Counted from the first letter of the stretch, positions 1 to 9,215 are shown. The stretch is DNA of 19,487 nt from Physocladia obscura (GCA_027596945.1 JADGJH010000398.1:1-19487); one strand, 5' to 3'. A program made the numbers and translations. The notes: generated by a model not told the origin, from the letters alone.

Positions 1-32
1 ACTTAATATTTAATGTAAACATGAATCAATCA

Positions 33-1352
33 TCAATCATCCTCAATATGGTCCGCGTTGCTGCTATCGCTGAATTCAATTCGATCATTTTGCACAATTG
101 TTTCCATGTACAGTGACGACGCATGGGCACTGCTGTTTTGGTATCCTCGACCGACCAGCGAATCGTTTCGATATGACAATGACGAGGATCCGACCGATTT
201 ACTCCTCACTGTGTCTATCCTTGACGGTGACGACGATATTGCGGACAATATCCTACCTCCTATTGATTTATAGGATGTTTCATCTTCTTGAATTGCGCCA
301 ATGTATTGACCGATTTTTACTGGCGAATGCGGTACCTCTGATTCGTTTTTCAGATCAGGTGTTTGGCTTTGCGGACGATTGTGATGGACAATGTCTGCGA
401 TTAGGGTGAAAATTTGCGGCGGCGCATGGTGATGATAATGGGTAATTGATGGACTTATCCGTTGCAAAGATACAGACGGTCGAGTATGGTCTTCGACGAA
501 ATCATCATTCGTTGCGGCGTGGTGATGGATTTTAGATTTTGTCTTGTTTTCAGAGTAGAATTGTTTCGATGGGTTTAAGTACGCGTCGAATTCAGCAGCT
601 TCGGACGATATGATTTTTCTTGCGCGCTGATTGCGACGGTGCACCAAAGTAGTCAATAAAGAGACCATAAAGACGGCGCCAACGACCAGAGAGCAGACAA
701 TGACTAGAGCTCTCCACGATGCGGTTGTTGACGTTGATGATTCGGGTACGTCGTTGACGGCAACTGGTTGGTCGACTGTGGATAAAGGTTGGAGCGTTGG
801 AGAGGTTATAGTGGATGCGATGGCAACTGAGGAGGTGGCCGTGGAAAAGGCGGAGGTGCCAGTAGGGTAGAGATCGGGGTCGATGGACTCGAGGGACAGC
901 GAGGCGGACGAGGAAGAAGACAGTGGTTGGGCGCCGACGACAACCGAAAAGGCAGACACGTTGTAGACGGACCAGGCAATGAGGTTGCGCGTGTAATCAA
1001 AGCCACCACACAGTGAGTCTGGCGAGGCCGAGTCGGGACACGTCAACGTGCAGCCCGTCGAGTTGACAGCCGTGTTGGACATTTTCTTGACGCAAGCGCA
1101 GTAGAAGAGCATCGGCACCGCTGAGACGCTGGCCGTTGTAGAAGCAGAAGATTCATTAGGCGGTGTTGGTGCTATTAAAGCCAGAGGGTAGTTTGCGCAC
1201 ACGGCCACGCACTCGGCCGGGTCCATCGTTGCCGACTGTTGCTTCACCGTCACCGACTTGCTGAGTGCCACGCATCCGGACGACAGCGAGAACGACGACG
1301 ACGAAGACGACACTAGTGATACCACTGATTGTACCAGAACCGCTCTTTTCAT
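33..1352 (-). CDS. WSC-domain single-pass membrane protein (intronless paralogue)
   Basis: Predicted cell-surface protein of 439 aa. The ATG at 1352 is chosen because it begins a signal-peptide-like stretch (MKRAVLVQSVV, then a Ser run); the frame is open 16 codons further upstream but has no ATG there. A WSC-type domain follows at residues 27-130: eight cysteines (27, 48, 52, 85, 87, 101, 105, 115) and the closing CGG...WSVY pattern. Residues 131-212 are a Ser/Thr/Pro-rich stalk, probably O-glycosylated. One transmembrane helix lies at about 214-237, followed by basic HRRNQRAR and a 200-residue cytoplasmic tail rich in His, Ser and Asp. In known fungi, WSC proteins bind wall glucans and some act as wall-stress sensors; that role is inferred here. 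The tail shares AEFDAYL and the C-terminus SSLYMETI with the upstream neighbour, so the two are tandem duplicates. Unlike the neighbour it has no CBM1 and no introns. The stop is at 33-35. Confidence 0.85.
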   Translation of the reverse strand: MKRAVLVQSVVSLVSSSSSSFSLSSGCVALSKSVTVKQQSATMDPAECVAVCANYPLALIAPTPPNESSASTTASVSAVPMLFYCACVKKMSNTAVNSTGCTLTCPDSASPDSLCGGFDYTRNLIAWSVYNVSAFSVVVGAQPLSSSSSASLSLESIDPDLYPTGTSAFSTATSSVAIASTITSPTLQPLSTVDQPVAVNDVPESSTSTTASWRALVIVCSLVVGAVFMVSLLTTLVHRRNQRARKIISSEAAEFDAYLNPSKQFYSENKTKSKIHHHAATNDDFVEDHTRPSVSLQRISPSITHYHHHAPPQIFTLIADIVHHNRPQSQTPDLKNESEVPHSPVKIGQYIGAIQEDETSYKSIGGRILSAISSSPSRIDTVRSKSVGSSSLSYRNDSLVGRGYQNSSAHASSLYMETIVQNDRIEFSDSSNADHIEDD

Positions 1353-2280
1353 TGAGGCTTTGACATGAAAAATCTCCAAAACTATATTGTCATCAGACAC
1401 CCGCTGCAGACACTGTTGTAATTAAAATCAAAGGTCCATAATGCACGATATCATACCCATCAACTGGACTTCTGCTTACAAAAACTCTTTACAAAAAGAT
1501 CCATGTGCCTTTTTTCTTCCAAATTCTTATACTGTTGAATCCAAATCTTCAAATTAGTAAACCGCTGAAAATTTTTCAATTTCTTATCGCCACAAACACA
1601 AGGGTAAGAACTATTACATTGATATTCTTCAAACTAACTAAAATAAGACGGTAATATATAATAAAAATATGAGACATAGATATGTGACAAGTAGGAAGCA
1701 TAAGGCACCGGAGAATATAATTAAAGTGGTTTTCTTTCAAACTGACAGTTAGTCATTGACTTGGAAAAATCACATTCTGAAGATTCACTACCTTAGCTTG
1801 AAAAACATTTTGTTTGGAAAATTGCTATCAACAGGCTAGGTCAAATTGTTCAAGGGGTAAAGTTGGTCAAAACGCGGCCCGACGAGGATGTTGCCAAGAC
1901 ACCCCGAATGCCGATTTTATCGAGAAAACACAAAAGTAAAATCAGAAAGAAAAACAGGCACGAAGTTTGAGTAGTTGGCGGAGGGTAGGGGTAACTGCGA
2001 CACTCGTTAAAAGAGAAAAAAGAGAAAAAAAATTTTCTTGACAAATGTCTCCTGGTTTTAACAAATCAAAATCTTGCAAATCAACATCTCTCTTGACTAT
2101 GGCAATAGATTAATTCTATTTTATCACTTTTAATCCTAGATATGACAAATTTGAATCGAACAACAATTTATGTAATCTAAGTGTAAGTGATATTTTATTT
2201 AACTAAGTACATTCATAAAAGAAAAAGGCAAAAAAAAAATACAATGACCTTCCCGCCCAAAAAAAAGAAGAAAAAAAAAA
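1353..2280. other. Intergenic DNA between the two WSC genes
   Basis: AT-rich spacer downstream of the proximal WSC gene and upstream of the distal one. It must hold the distal gene's promoter on the minus strand; no clear TATA box stands out. It contains one copy (about 1830-2090) of a repeat also found inverted at 19058-19325. Poly-A and poly-T runs occur at 2010-2035 and 2220-2280. No other coding sequence is supported. Confidence 0.6.
1830..2090 (-). repeat. Dispersed repeat, copy 1 (inverted relative to 19058-19325)
   Basis: Read on the minus strand, about 260 bases align with 19058-19325 on the plus strand. Shared landmarks, in order, are TTTTGATTTRTTAAAACCAG, a TTGTCAAGAA block, a pyrimidine-rich tract, CCCTACCCTCC, GTGCCTGTTTT, GGTGTCTTGGCAACATCC and AGCCTGTTGA. 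Small indels and many substitutions show the copies are not recent. Short frames exist in both copies, but they lack a common ATG, so a protein is not supported. It could be a SINE-like repeat, a solo terminal repeat, or two copies of a structured RNA. The segment 1883-1907 folds into a hairpin. Confidence 0.7.
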
Positions 2281-4005
2281 TTAAACATCCCCATCATCAT
2301 CATTGCTAAACTCAATGCGATCATTTCTAATAATCGTTTCCATATAAAGAGAAGAAGCATGGGTACTGGTTGAATTTTGCCCACCAATCAGCAAATCATA
2401 CGATAAAAACGACGACAGCATGGCCGATTTCGTATTTTCGCTGTTTGTTGCTGCATAATCTATCGGCGAAGATGACAGGGCAGCTCTAGTCGTTGATGAT
2501 ATTGTTGTTGCTGTTTCTGGCGTCGATTTCGCCGTTTCTTTGAACAAGGAGGTGTTGTCGGAATTGTATGATTTGTCCTGGGTAAAATTTCCTCTCATTG
2601 CGCCGAGTATTATGTTCTGGCCGATCGTGACGGGTGGTCGTTGCCGTATCGCTGCCAGTACATGTTCTTCTTCTATTTGGTTGTTGCTGACTTTTTCATG
2701 TTCCTTCTTGTGGTTGCCAGAATCTTCGGTCATTGTTGCTGTTTTGCTCGTGCGTGATTCAAAGAGCAGGATTCGAGGAATTCGTTTTTGCGGTGATGTG
2801 CTACCGACTTCTGTTTTGGATGTTCGAGTCTGAAGTCGGGTAATGATATTGTTTTGTGGTTTTTCATGCTGCTGTTGATGTTGTTCAACTTGATGCTGTT
2901 GCAATACCGCTACGGATGGTTGAGGCTCACTTTCTTCGAAATCAAAAGCATGATTGTCTATCGAGTTTCGTTTTGAATTTACACCAGCGAGGATTATGTT
3001 AGATCCATTTAATTTCAGATATCCATCAAACTCTGCCGAATTAAGCCCGCAACTGCTGTCTACCGTTCCCTCCACAATGCTCTGACGTCGTCGTCGGCAA
3101 TACACTGACACCAGGACAAAAAATCCTGCCGCAAGAAACACGATTGTCCCAACTGATGAACCAACAATGATTGCTGTTTTTGTTGAAAGCGACGATTCAG
3201 CGGTAGTCGCTGTTGAATTCGATATTGACGGAGATACTTGAGTTGTAACTGAGGAAGTCAAGCCTGAATTTTCCTTCAGACCTGTTGCTGTGGCTGATAT
3301 TGTCGACTGGTTGGAGTTGTTAGTGAAAAAAATTCAAAAAAACAACAGTATAGACACAAACCTCCGCAAGAGGAATGCACTGCCAGTAATATAGATTCAT
3401 TTCTGCGCAAAATGCGCCTGAGGTACAGCAGTCTTCTCCTGTCCATTCGACCCCACCGCACTGATAATAAATTTCGGCGCATGTTTGGTTATCTCTAGGA
3501 GACAAAGCCACTAACTCAAATACTGTTGGTACATAATAAACAGACCACGCGGTTTTCTCGATGGAATGGTCAAAGCCGCCGCAAAGAGGAGAGCCCACAT
3601 CAAACGGAGCTGGAGAGTAAGAAATAATTTTAGTTAATCAGCTAACCAAAAGTGTCAAAGGGATTAAAATTGAAAACCTCCAGGACAAGCCGATGTGCAT
3701 TCGGTGGAGTTCATCGCACTATTCGAGAGTTTTATAGCACACGAGCAATCGAATAGCAGACTTTCGGTTCCATGTGACAACGCTGGTGAAATCAGAGCCA
3801 TGTTGTAGTTGGAACAAGCCGAAACGCAATCGGCCGGAACCATTGATTCAGACTGCAATTTCACGGCTATCGGCGTGAACAGCGTTACGCATCCTAATAC
3901 TTCCTCTACTTTGCTGGACTTCGGCGATGGTTGGGATAGGGCTGTGGCGATTACTGGTGCTGTCATCGCCGTTAAGATTGCCACCAGCCACACGTCTGGT
4001 TTCAT
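2281..4005 (-). CDS. WSC-CBM1 single-pass membrane protein (3 exons)
   Basis: Predicted 533-aa surface protein. Exons in reading order: 4005-3678, 3609-3362, 3306-2281; introns 3677-3610 (68 bases) and 3361-3307 (55 bases) start GT and end AG, and the joined frame is open throughout. Residues 1-24 form a signal peptide (MKPDVWLVAILTAMTAP). The WSC domain is at 39-134, with eight cysteines (39, 60, 64, 87, 89, 103, 107, 119) and CGGF...WSVY; intron 1 lies inside it. Residues 152-189 are a family-1 carbohydrate-binding module: YYQCGGVEWTG, paired cysteines, then NLYYWQC, with aromatic residues where CBM1 stacks on glucan. A Ser/Thr stalk, one helix (about 237-260), CRRRR and a Gln/His-rich tail follow. 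CBM1 usually binds crystalline cellulose or chitin and is normally attached to secreted hydrolases, so a membrane-anchored WSC-CBM1 protein is unusual. It is probably a polysaccharide sensor or adhesin. The C-terminus nearly matches the downstream paralogue. Confidence 0.88.
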
Positions 4006-6075
4006 TTTGATTGGCGACTTTTTTTTTTTTTCAGACACCTGTAAAACAACGAACCAATCAAATCAACGTCATTTAATCTTTTTTTGAATTTAAAATTCTT
4101 TTCAGGCATTTCGTTTCATTTCTTCTGTTTAGAACAAGAAAGATCAGAGGGGAAAGGAGACTCCTGGAACTGCCAACTTTCTCAAATAAGAAACATACTG
4201 GATGAGCTTTTGTATCATCTAAGTTCCTGGCTGCGATGTCCCTTTTTGTTGCTTTTTTTAATTTTAATTTTTATTTAGCTGTCGCTAACCTAACTGCGTT
4301 GTTAATATTATGAGACTTCATTCTCTGTTTTATATTCTTTTTTTTTTAAATAAAAAATTATACAAACGATTGTTGTGCTGAAAATTTAATTATAATTATT
4401 TTTAAAACACTTTTTTAAGCATTTACAGAAAAGAACCAACTTGTATATCAAAAGAAAGCTATTAACAAATTTAAAAATAACTGACAATTTAAACATCAAG
4501 TCCAGGGCATGAATTGGATTTGGAGCAGAAACGTTTCATTTCTTTTGATTTCCTTTTTGCTGCTGGTAATGCCAGCAATTATTGGTTCTTTGAAAGAAAA
4601 TGGTGCTTTTTGAGAATATAGTCAGTGTCAATAGTCAATAATGTATTTCCAAAATTCTATTTTTCAGAGTGCTGTTGAGTAGCATGTGGTACAAGTCATA
4701 TAACACTTTTTTGAGTTTTAAAGAGGAAGCAGATTTTTTTTGTTTGTGTTCATTGAAATTGTAGTTTTTATTGAGGCAAAAGTGAGTGGTAAGGGGCAGT
4801 GTGTTATGTTAATAGCATGATGAGATTTTGGGAAAAATGTTTTCTGTTTCATTTTCTTCTTACTACAACCAACTCTATTTGCTACATTCCATATGTACAT
4901 CCAGCTGGGAGAAATCATTGAAAACAATAAATACAGTATCAGTAACTTGGACCCAACAGTTGAAACTTCGGATTTCTATTTTTTGTTCAAGGGAGGAAAT
5001 CAATATCAAACCATTTCTGAGTTGGGCTCAGGAGCACTGCATTCTATGACTGCTTCTGAAACATCACCTACACTCAATACATTTGTGCATTAAATTGCAC
5101 TTCATTAAAAAACAGTATTCATCAAAAAAGTTTAGCCCTTATGCATGAGAAATAACATCATAAAATTTTAATTTGTATTGTATAATTCAAGAACCTTATG
5201 TTTATAGTTTACTTGATGTAGAAATTGGCATCCTGAACTTTACAGTAAAAAATCATGGCATTCCTACATATGCTGTTTGCTGTTGGTGATAGAAGGCAAT
5301 GATCCATCCTCAGTGATCTCGTAAAAAGTTTGGTCCAACCCTATCTCCATTTTGTATTGGGCAATCAAGTAGTAGATGAGTTATTAATGATAAAATTGAT
5401 CCTTTTCTAATTTTTTTTTTTTGAAATAATATTCATAGATTCTCCTGAATGCTCTGCTCGGAGCACTAACTCCTAGTGTTTTTTAGCCAGCGACAACCGG
5501 AATTTAAATGCGACAATATCGAAAATATTTGACTGTTATGCTTGTATTTTGTAAATCTGCTTTTACGGCAACTTAACTTGTTAGTTCACACTTTGTTTGA
5601 GCAATACTCTTGCGGTGTCGTGAAATTAAATTGGGAGACCTCCACACTGACGAATGCATCATTCGTTAAATTTTGGATTTGAGTTTGTAATTTGTTCCAT
5701 TACGTTCAAGAGGATTTTCCATGCTAGTCAGTTGAATATCGGAGTAAGTCGTTCAAAATTATGAGGCTACCGACAAAATAAGAATCTCGCTGTTTTGTGT
5801 GTTCATTGGATTGTGGCAATTTGGTTTCAAAAAGATAAGTGCAAATTGGTTGTCGACTAACTCGGTCCTACAAGACACACACTCGACAAGTATATTGTTC
5901 TGCCTTTAACCTAATCGCAATGCGATAAGCTGAAACGCGCTTTGTTTCCAAGCATAGGCCCTGCTGCTCAATATACTTCAAAAAAATTGTTCTGAACTCT
6001 CGCAATCATTCGAATCAAACTGCAGAATATTGCCAATTCGTTTTTGCACAAATTACCTTTTTTGAGTCTGGAGTC
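4006..6075. other. Intergenic DNA between divergent genes
   Basis: About 2 kb separate the divergently transcribed WSC-CBM1 gene (minus) and the F-box gene (plus), so both promoters should lie here. Homopolymer tracts occur at 4020-4032 and 5410-5423. On the minus strand TTTTACAG directly precedes GTGTCTGA at 4038, which could be a 5'-UTR splice acceptor of the WSC-CBM1 gene. A short open stretch at 4893-5093 has no recognisable homology. I see no RNA gene or transposon here. Confidence 0.55.
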
Positions 6076-7809
6076 ATGTCTGCCACACCAACCACCTCAC
6101 TCCCAAATGAACTGATTGAGCAGATCCTCAAGTTTCTCCCTTTTCCCGATGTTTGCAAGCTCCGAATCATTGCAAAAAATTTTGACACCATCATCTCCTC
6201 CAACTCATTTGCACATTATGTTCTCAGAAATATTGATGCTATAAAATCTCAAAACTGGGATGATCTCTGTTTGTTCCAAGGGTGCCTACCAAATTTTTCA
6301 CATGCATACATACAACTATGCTATGCAAATATCACCCATGTAGAATGGTCAAGACAATCAATAACAGCTTTATCTCCAGCAATATGCTATATAAAAACCT
6401 TGAAACATGTATCAATAACATCCAGCAAATGGTGCAAACTCATCCCAAAAGAGCTGGGTACACTGTCAAATTTGAAAACACTGTGAGTAGTTTTTGTTCT
6501 CAGAAGGAAAAAAAAATAGCAAAAAAAAGTACATTCTCAATTATTTTGCAATATGTTAAGCTAGTGCCAGTGCTGACTGTGTTTCCTTCCAGATATTTGA
6601 ACAACAACCAACTTTCAGGACATATTCCACAAGAATTAGGTGCTCTTGTAAATTTGACCATTCTGTAAGTTCTTTTGTGATTGAAAGTTGATTTTTGTTG
6701 TATTCCAACTTATTTTGCAACATATTGATGCTGGTGCTGTTGCTGACTCTGTTCATTTCAAAATAGGTGGTTGCAAAACAACCAACTTTCAGGACCTATT
6801 CCACAAGAATTGGGTGCTCTTGTGAATTTACAAAGACTGTAAGTTGTGTGATTGACAGTTGTTTTTGTTGTGCATTCCAACTTATTTTGTAAAATTTGGT
6901 GCTGGTACTGATTGTACTTCCAGGTATTTGTACAACAACCAACTTTCAGGACCTATTCCACAAGAATTGGGTGCTTGCATAAATTTGATTGAATTGTGAG
7001 TACTTGTTTAACAGTTGTTTTTTGTTGTGCATTTCAACTAATTTTGTAACACTTGGTGCTGGTGCTTATTGTGTTCACTTTCAGGTACTTGAACAACAAC
7101 CAGCTTTCAGGACCTATTCCACAAGAATTGGGTGCTCTTGTGCATTTGAAATATCTGTGAGTGCTTTTGTGATTGACAGTGTTTTTTTATTGTGCATTCC
7201 AACTTATTTTGTAACATGTGGTGCTTGGCTGTGTTCACTTCCAGGTATTTGAACAACAACCATCTTTCAGGACCTATTCCACCAGACTTTGGTGCTCTTA
7301 TGAATTTGACCTCTCTGTGAGTGCTTGTGTGATTTGCAGTTGATTTTTTTTGTGTATTTTGCAATATATTGATGCTAATACTGCTGCTTACTATATTCAC
7401 TTCCAAACAGGTATTTGAACGACAATCAACTTTCAGGACCTGTTCCACAAGAATTGAGTGCTCTTGTGAATTTGGTTGGAATGTGAGTGCTTGTGTGATT
7501 TGCAGTTGTTTTTTGTTATACCTTCAAACGTATTTTGCAACATGTTTATGCTGGTGCTGCTGCTGACTGTGTCCATTTCCAAACAGTTATTTGCACAACA
7601 ACCAACTTTTAGAGCCCATTCCACAAGAATTGAGTAGCCTAATAAATTTGGAATACTTGTGAGTGCTTGTGTGATTGACAGTTGTTTTTTTCAACTTATT
7701 TTGTAACATTTGGTGCTGGTGCTGCCGCTGACTGTGTTTATTTTCAAACAGGGCACAAGAAAGGATGAATTTCAGGAGAACTTGGTCTAAGTTTTTTGCC
7801 AAGAAATGA
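6076..7809 (+). CDS. F-box protein with plant-type leucine-rich repeats (9 exons)
   Basis: Predicted 322-aa substrate receptor of an SCF-type ubiquitin ligase. Exons: 6076-6482, 6593-6664, 6767-6838, 6924-6995, 7085-7156, 7245-7316, 7411-7482, 7587-7658, 7752-7809. All eight introns are GT-AG, phase 2 and 85-110 bases long. The ATG at 6076 starts 8 residues before an F-box at about 9-50 (LPNELIEQILKFLPFPDVC), which should bind Skp1. Exon 1 ends in a first repeat (LIPKELGTLSNLKTL). Each of the next seven exons is exactly 72 bases and encodes one 24-residue repeat of the form YLNNNQLSGPIPQELGALVN, the plant-type LRR consensus. The last exon encodes a short basic tail (RTWSKFFAKK). Some repeats deviate: exon 6 has PPDFGAL and exon 8 has LLEPIP. 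The substrate is unknown. A small secondary possibility is that this recent array is no longer functional, but every frame and splice site is intact. Confidence 0.88.
6593..7751 (+). repeat. Tandem array of LRR exon-plus-intron units
   Basis: Seven units of 157-176 bases, each a 72-base LRR exon plus its downstream intron; exon starts are at 6593, 6767, 6924, 7085, 7245, 7411 and 7587. Introns resemble one another as well as the exons do. They share a donor such as GTGAGTGCTTGTGTGATT, a CAACTTATTTTGTAACAT block, a TTGGTGCTGGTGCTG block and an acceptor such as TGTGTTCACTTCCAG. Conservation of intron sequence shows that the array grew by recent duplication of whole genomic units. Confidence 0.9.
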
Positions 7810-8386
7810 AAAAATTTTCTGCTATAAAAGGAATGTTGAAGAAAAAATTGAGTTCTGTGATGTTTTTTTTTGTTGTTTTTTTTTTTGGAGGGGGAGGGGT
7901 TGTTTGGATTTTTTAAAAAGGTTTAAAGGTTGGAGTAATGCAGTCAAAAATTCTGTGTAAAATTAACTACATTTTTCAAACACAAAAAAAAAAAATTAAA
8001 GTTGACTCTGTGTAAAGAGTTTGAGCTGAAAACAAGCTTGAATTTAAGCGGAATTGTGAAATTTGTGTATTAAAATTAAGTAATAAAAAAAAATTATTGC
8101 AAGTATACCTTTAGAAGGAGTTTGATTGGACAAGTTTGACTTGGCATGAAAATGTTTGTTGACCTGTAAAATTCTATTGATTTGAGTTGAGCTTAAAATA
8201 GTGTTGTTTAAATTATCTGTGGATATAGTGATGCCTTGTAAAAAAAATTTCTACATAGGGCACCTGTAATTGTGTTCTATTTTCCTTGTGAATATATTAG
8301 CAATGTGTGCAGAGATTCCACCAATGATAAATTTCATTTATATATGGATGATAATTTGATTTGGCTTGGTTACACCTTCTTGAAGC
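7810..8386. other. AT-rich spacer downstream of the F-box gene
   Basis: This should contain the F-box gene's 3' UTR and terminator. It has homopolymer tracts (poly-T at 7863-7885, poly-A at 7984-7995) and a G-rich patch GGAGGGGGAGGGG near 7889. I see no coding sequence. The end (8341-8386) may be further decayed sequence upstream of the viral D5 fragment, but it is interrupted by stops. Confidence 0.5.
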
Positions 8387-8734
8387 TTGGATAAAAATCC
8401 ATTACTGTTTGTTTTCAAGAATGGAGGATTTGAATTTAGTCAAAAAAAGTTCAGGTTCTTGACTTCAGAAGATTATTGCTTGATATTTATTGACTATGAT
8501 TATTCAGAAACTAGAAACCTTGAAACTAAAGAGGAAGTGTGGCAAATTTTAAAACAAATCTTTGCCTACCATGATTTCTATGGGGATATAATGTCATTGT
8601 GGGGATCTTGTTTTATTGGTGTCAAAAGAAGGATTGTCAGTTTAATTTTGGTTTTGGTTATGGGACAAATGGAAAGAGCTTTTTGCAGATATTAATGGGA
8701 CTGACACTTGGTCCATATGTAACCACAATTTTTT
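8387..8734 (+). pseudogene. Fragment of a giant-virus-type D5 primase-helicase (SF3), frameshifted
   Basis: In the intact viral protein this family unwinds DNA and primes replication. From 8387 one frame reads LDKNPLLFVFKNGGFEF, then KKFRFLTSEDY and, near its end, LWGSCFIG. This matches the D5 N-terminal domain order: NP.L..F.NG.Y.L, then FR...PEDY, then a helical segment with S-C-L-G. After about 8622-8632 the match continues in another frame, giving FGYGTNGKS at 8650-8679 (the Walker A loop, G-x-G-x-N-G-K-S) followed by LGPYVTTI. Walker B, motif C and the arginine finger are absent: the match ends near 8734 in a T-rich tract and transposon-related sequence. There is no start codon, one frameshift and no C-terminal half, so it is non-functional. 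The source is inferred to be a nucleocytoviricot (large DNA virus) or a related polinton/virophage-like element; the D5_N pattern favours the former. Confidence 0.65.
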
Positions 8735-8763
8735 ATTTTTTTTCATTTTTTTTTTTAATATCA

Positions 8764-8899
8764 AAATTCAAGAATTTGGGATTAAATGTTTCAACTTTGT
8801 CTTTCACATTTAAACAATTTCTTTTACTAAGAAATTGGTTTTTTAATCAATATTGAGTTGCAAGAATTGAGGCGCAAAAAAGTTTTTTTTGAAGCACTG
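8764..8899 (-). repeat. Shared segment X, copy A (pairs with 18454-18586)
   Basis: About 136 bases align with 18454-18586 in the same orientation. Shared blocks are AACTTTGTCTTTCACATTT, CTAAGAAATTG and AAGAATTGAG. In the second locus this segment lies between the two halves of a minus-strand transposase remnant, so it is probably transposon-derived. It begins directly after the viral D5 fragment and interrupts it. The minus-strand frame near LSKRN..NVKDKV is shared by both copies but broken by stops. Confidence 0.7.
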
Positions 8900-9079
8900 A
8901 GTTGGGGCCTTTAAAGAAGTTCTAATCTTGGGGAGAAAGTTTTTAAGTATAACATTTGTGCTTTTCAGCTCTATTTTATTTTCTCAGGAAACAACAATGG
9001 ATTGTATGTAGTCAGTGTAACAGAAGAAAATCAACTTGGGACCACTGTAAAGTAGCTGATATAGTTTGTATTGTAAATT

Positions 9080-9215
9080 TATAATATTGTGAGTTTTCCA
9101 CCAAATGTCCATTTTCCAAATTTTGACAACTCAGAAATAAGTTGTTTGAAAAATGCCAATAACATTTCACTTGAAGCTGGTACCAGCTGTGAAGACATTT
9201 AGAAAACAGCAGCAA
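9080..9215 (-). pseudogene. Transposase-related remnant, copy A
   Basis: The block 9094-9113 is identical over 20 bases to 17924-17943 (TTTTCCACCAAATGTCCATT), and the bases to its left are similar too. On the minus strand it encodes NGHLVEN; in copy B the equivalent block directly follows the catalytic part of a Tc1/IS630-like transposase. The rest of the interval has no recognisable homology. Its left-to-right order relative to segment X differs from that in copy B. Confidence 0.45.

Noticed and set aside
58..870. Plus-strand open frames across the distal WSC gene
   Set aside because: They are antisense shadows of the long minus-strand gene, which has recognisable domains; the antisense frames have none.
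2540..2833. Plus-strand frame opposite the WSC-CBM1 tail
   Set aside because: It lies on the reverse of a supported exon and has no domain features.
4893..5093. Open frame containing YQTISELGSGAL, reminiscent of a protein-kinase glycine loop
   Set aside because: The loop lacks the following G-x-V and the lysine motif, the frame ends 20 codons later, and there is no upstream or downstream kinase sequence. Chance is more likely.
7107..7802. Minus-strand frames across the LRR array, with repeated phrases such as CGMGSKSWLL
   Set aside because: The repeats come from the repeated exons and introns of the plus-strand gene; they are not a second repeat protein.
8599..8856. Intact small gene starting at 8599
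   Set aside because: Its first codon is GTG and the first half only makes sense as the continuation of the D5 fragment from the other frame; the second half is T-rich and transposon-derived sequence.
9175..9188. Perfect 14-base palindrome AGCTGGTACCAGCT
   Set aside because: One short palindrome in 19 kb has no supporting context such as a second site or a gene it could control.
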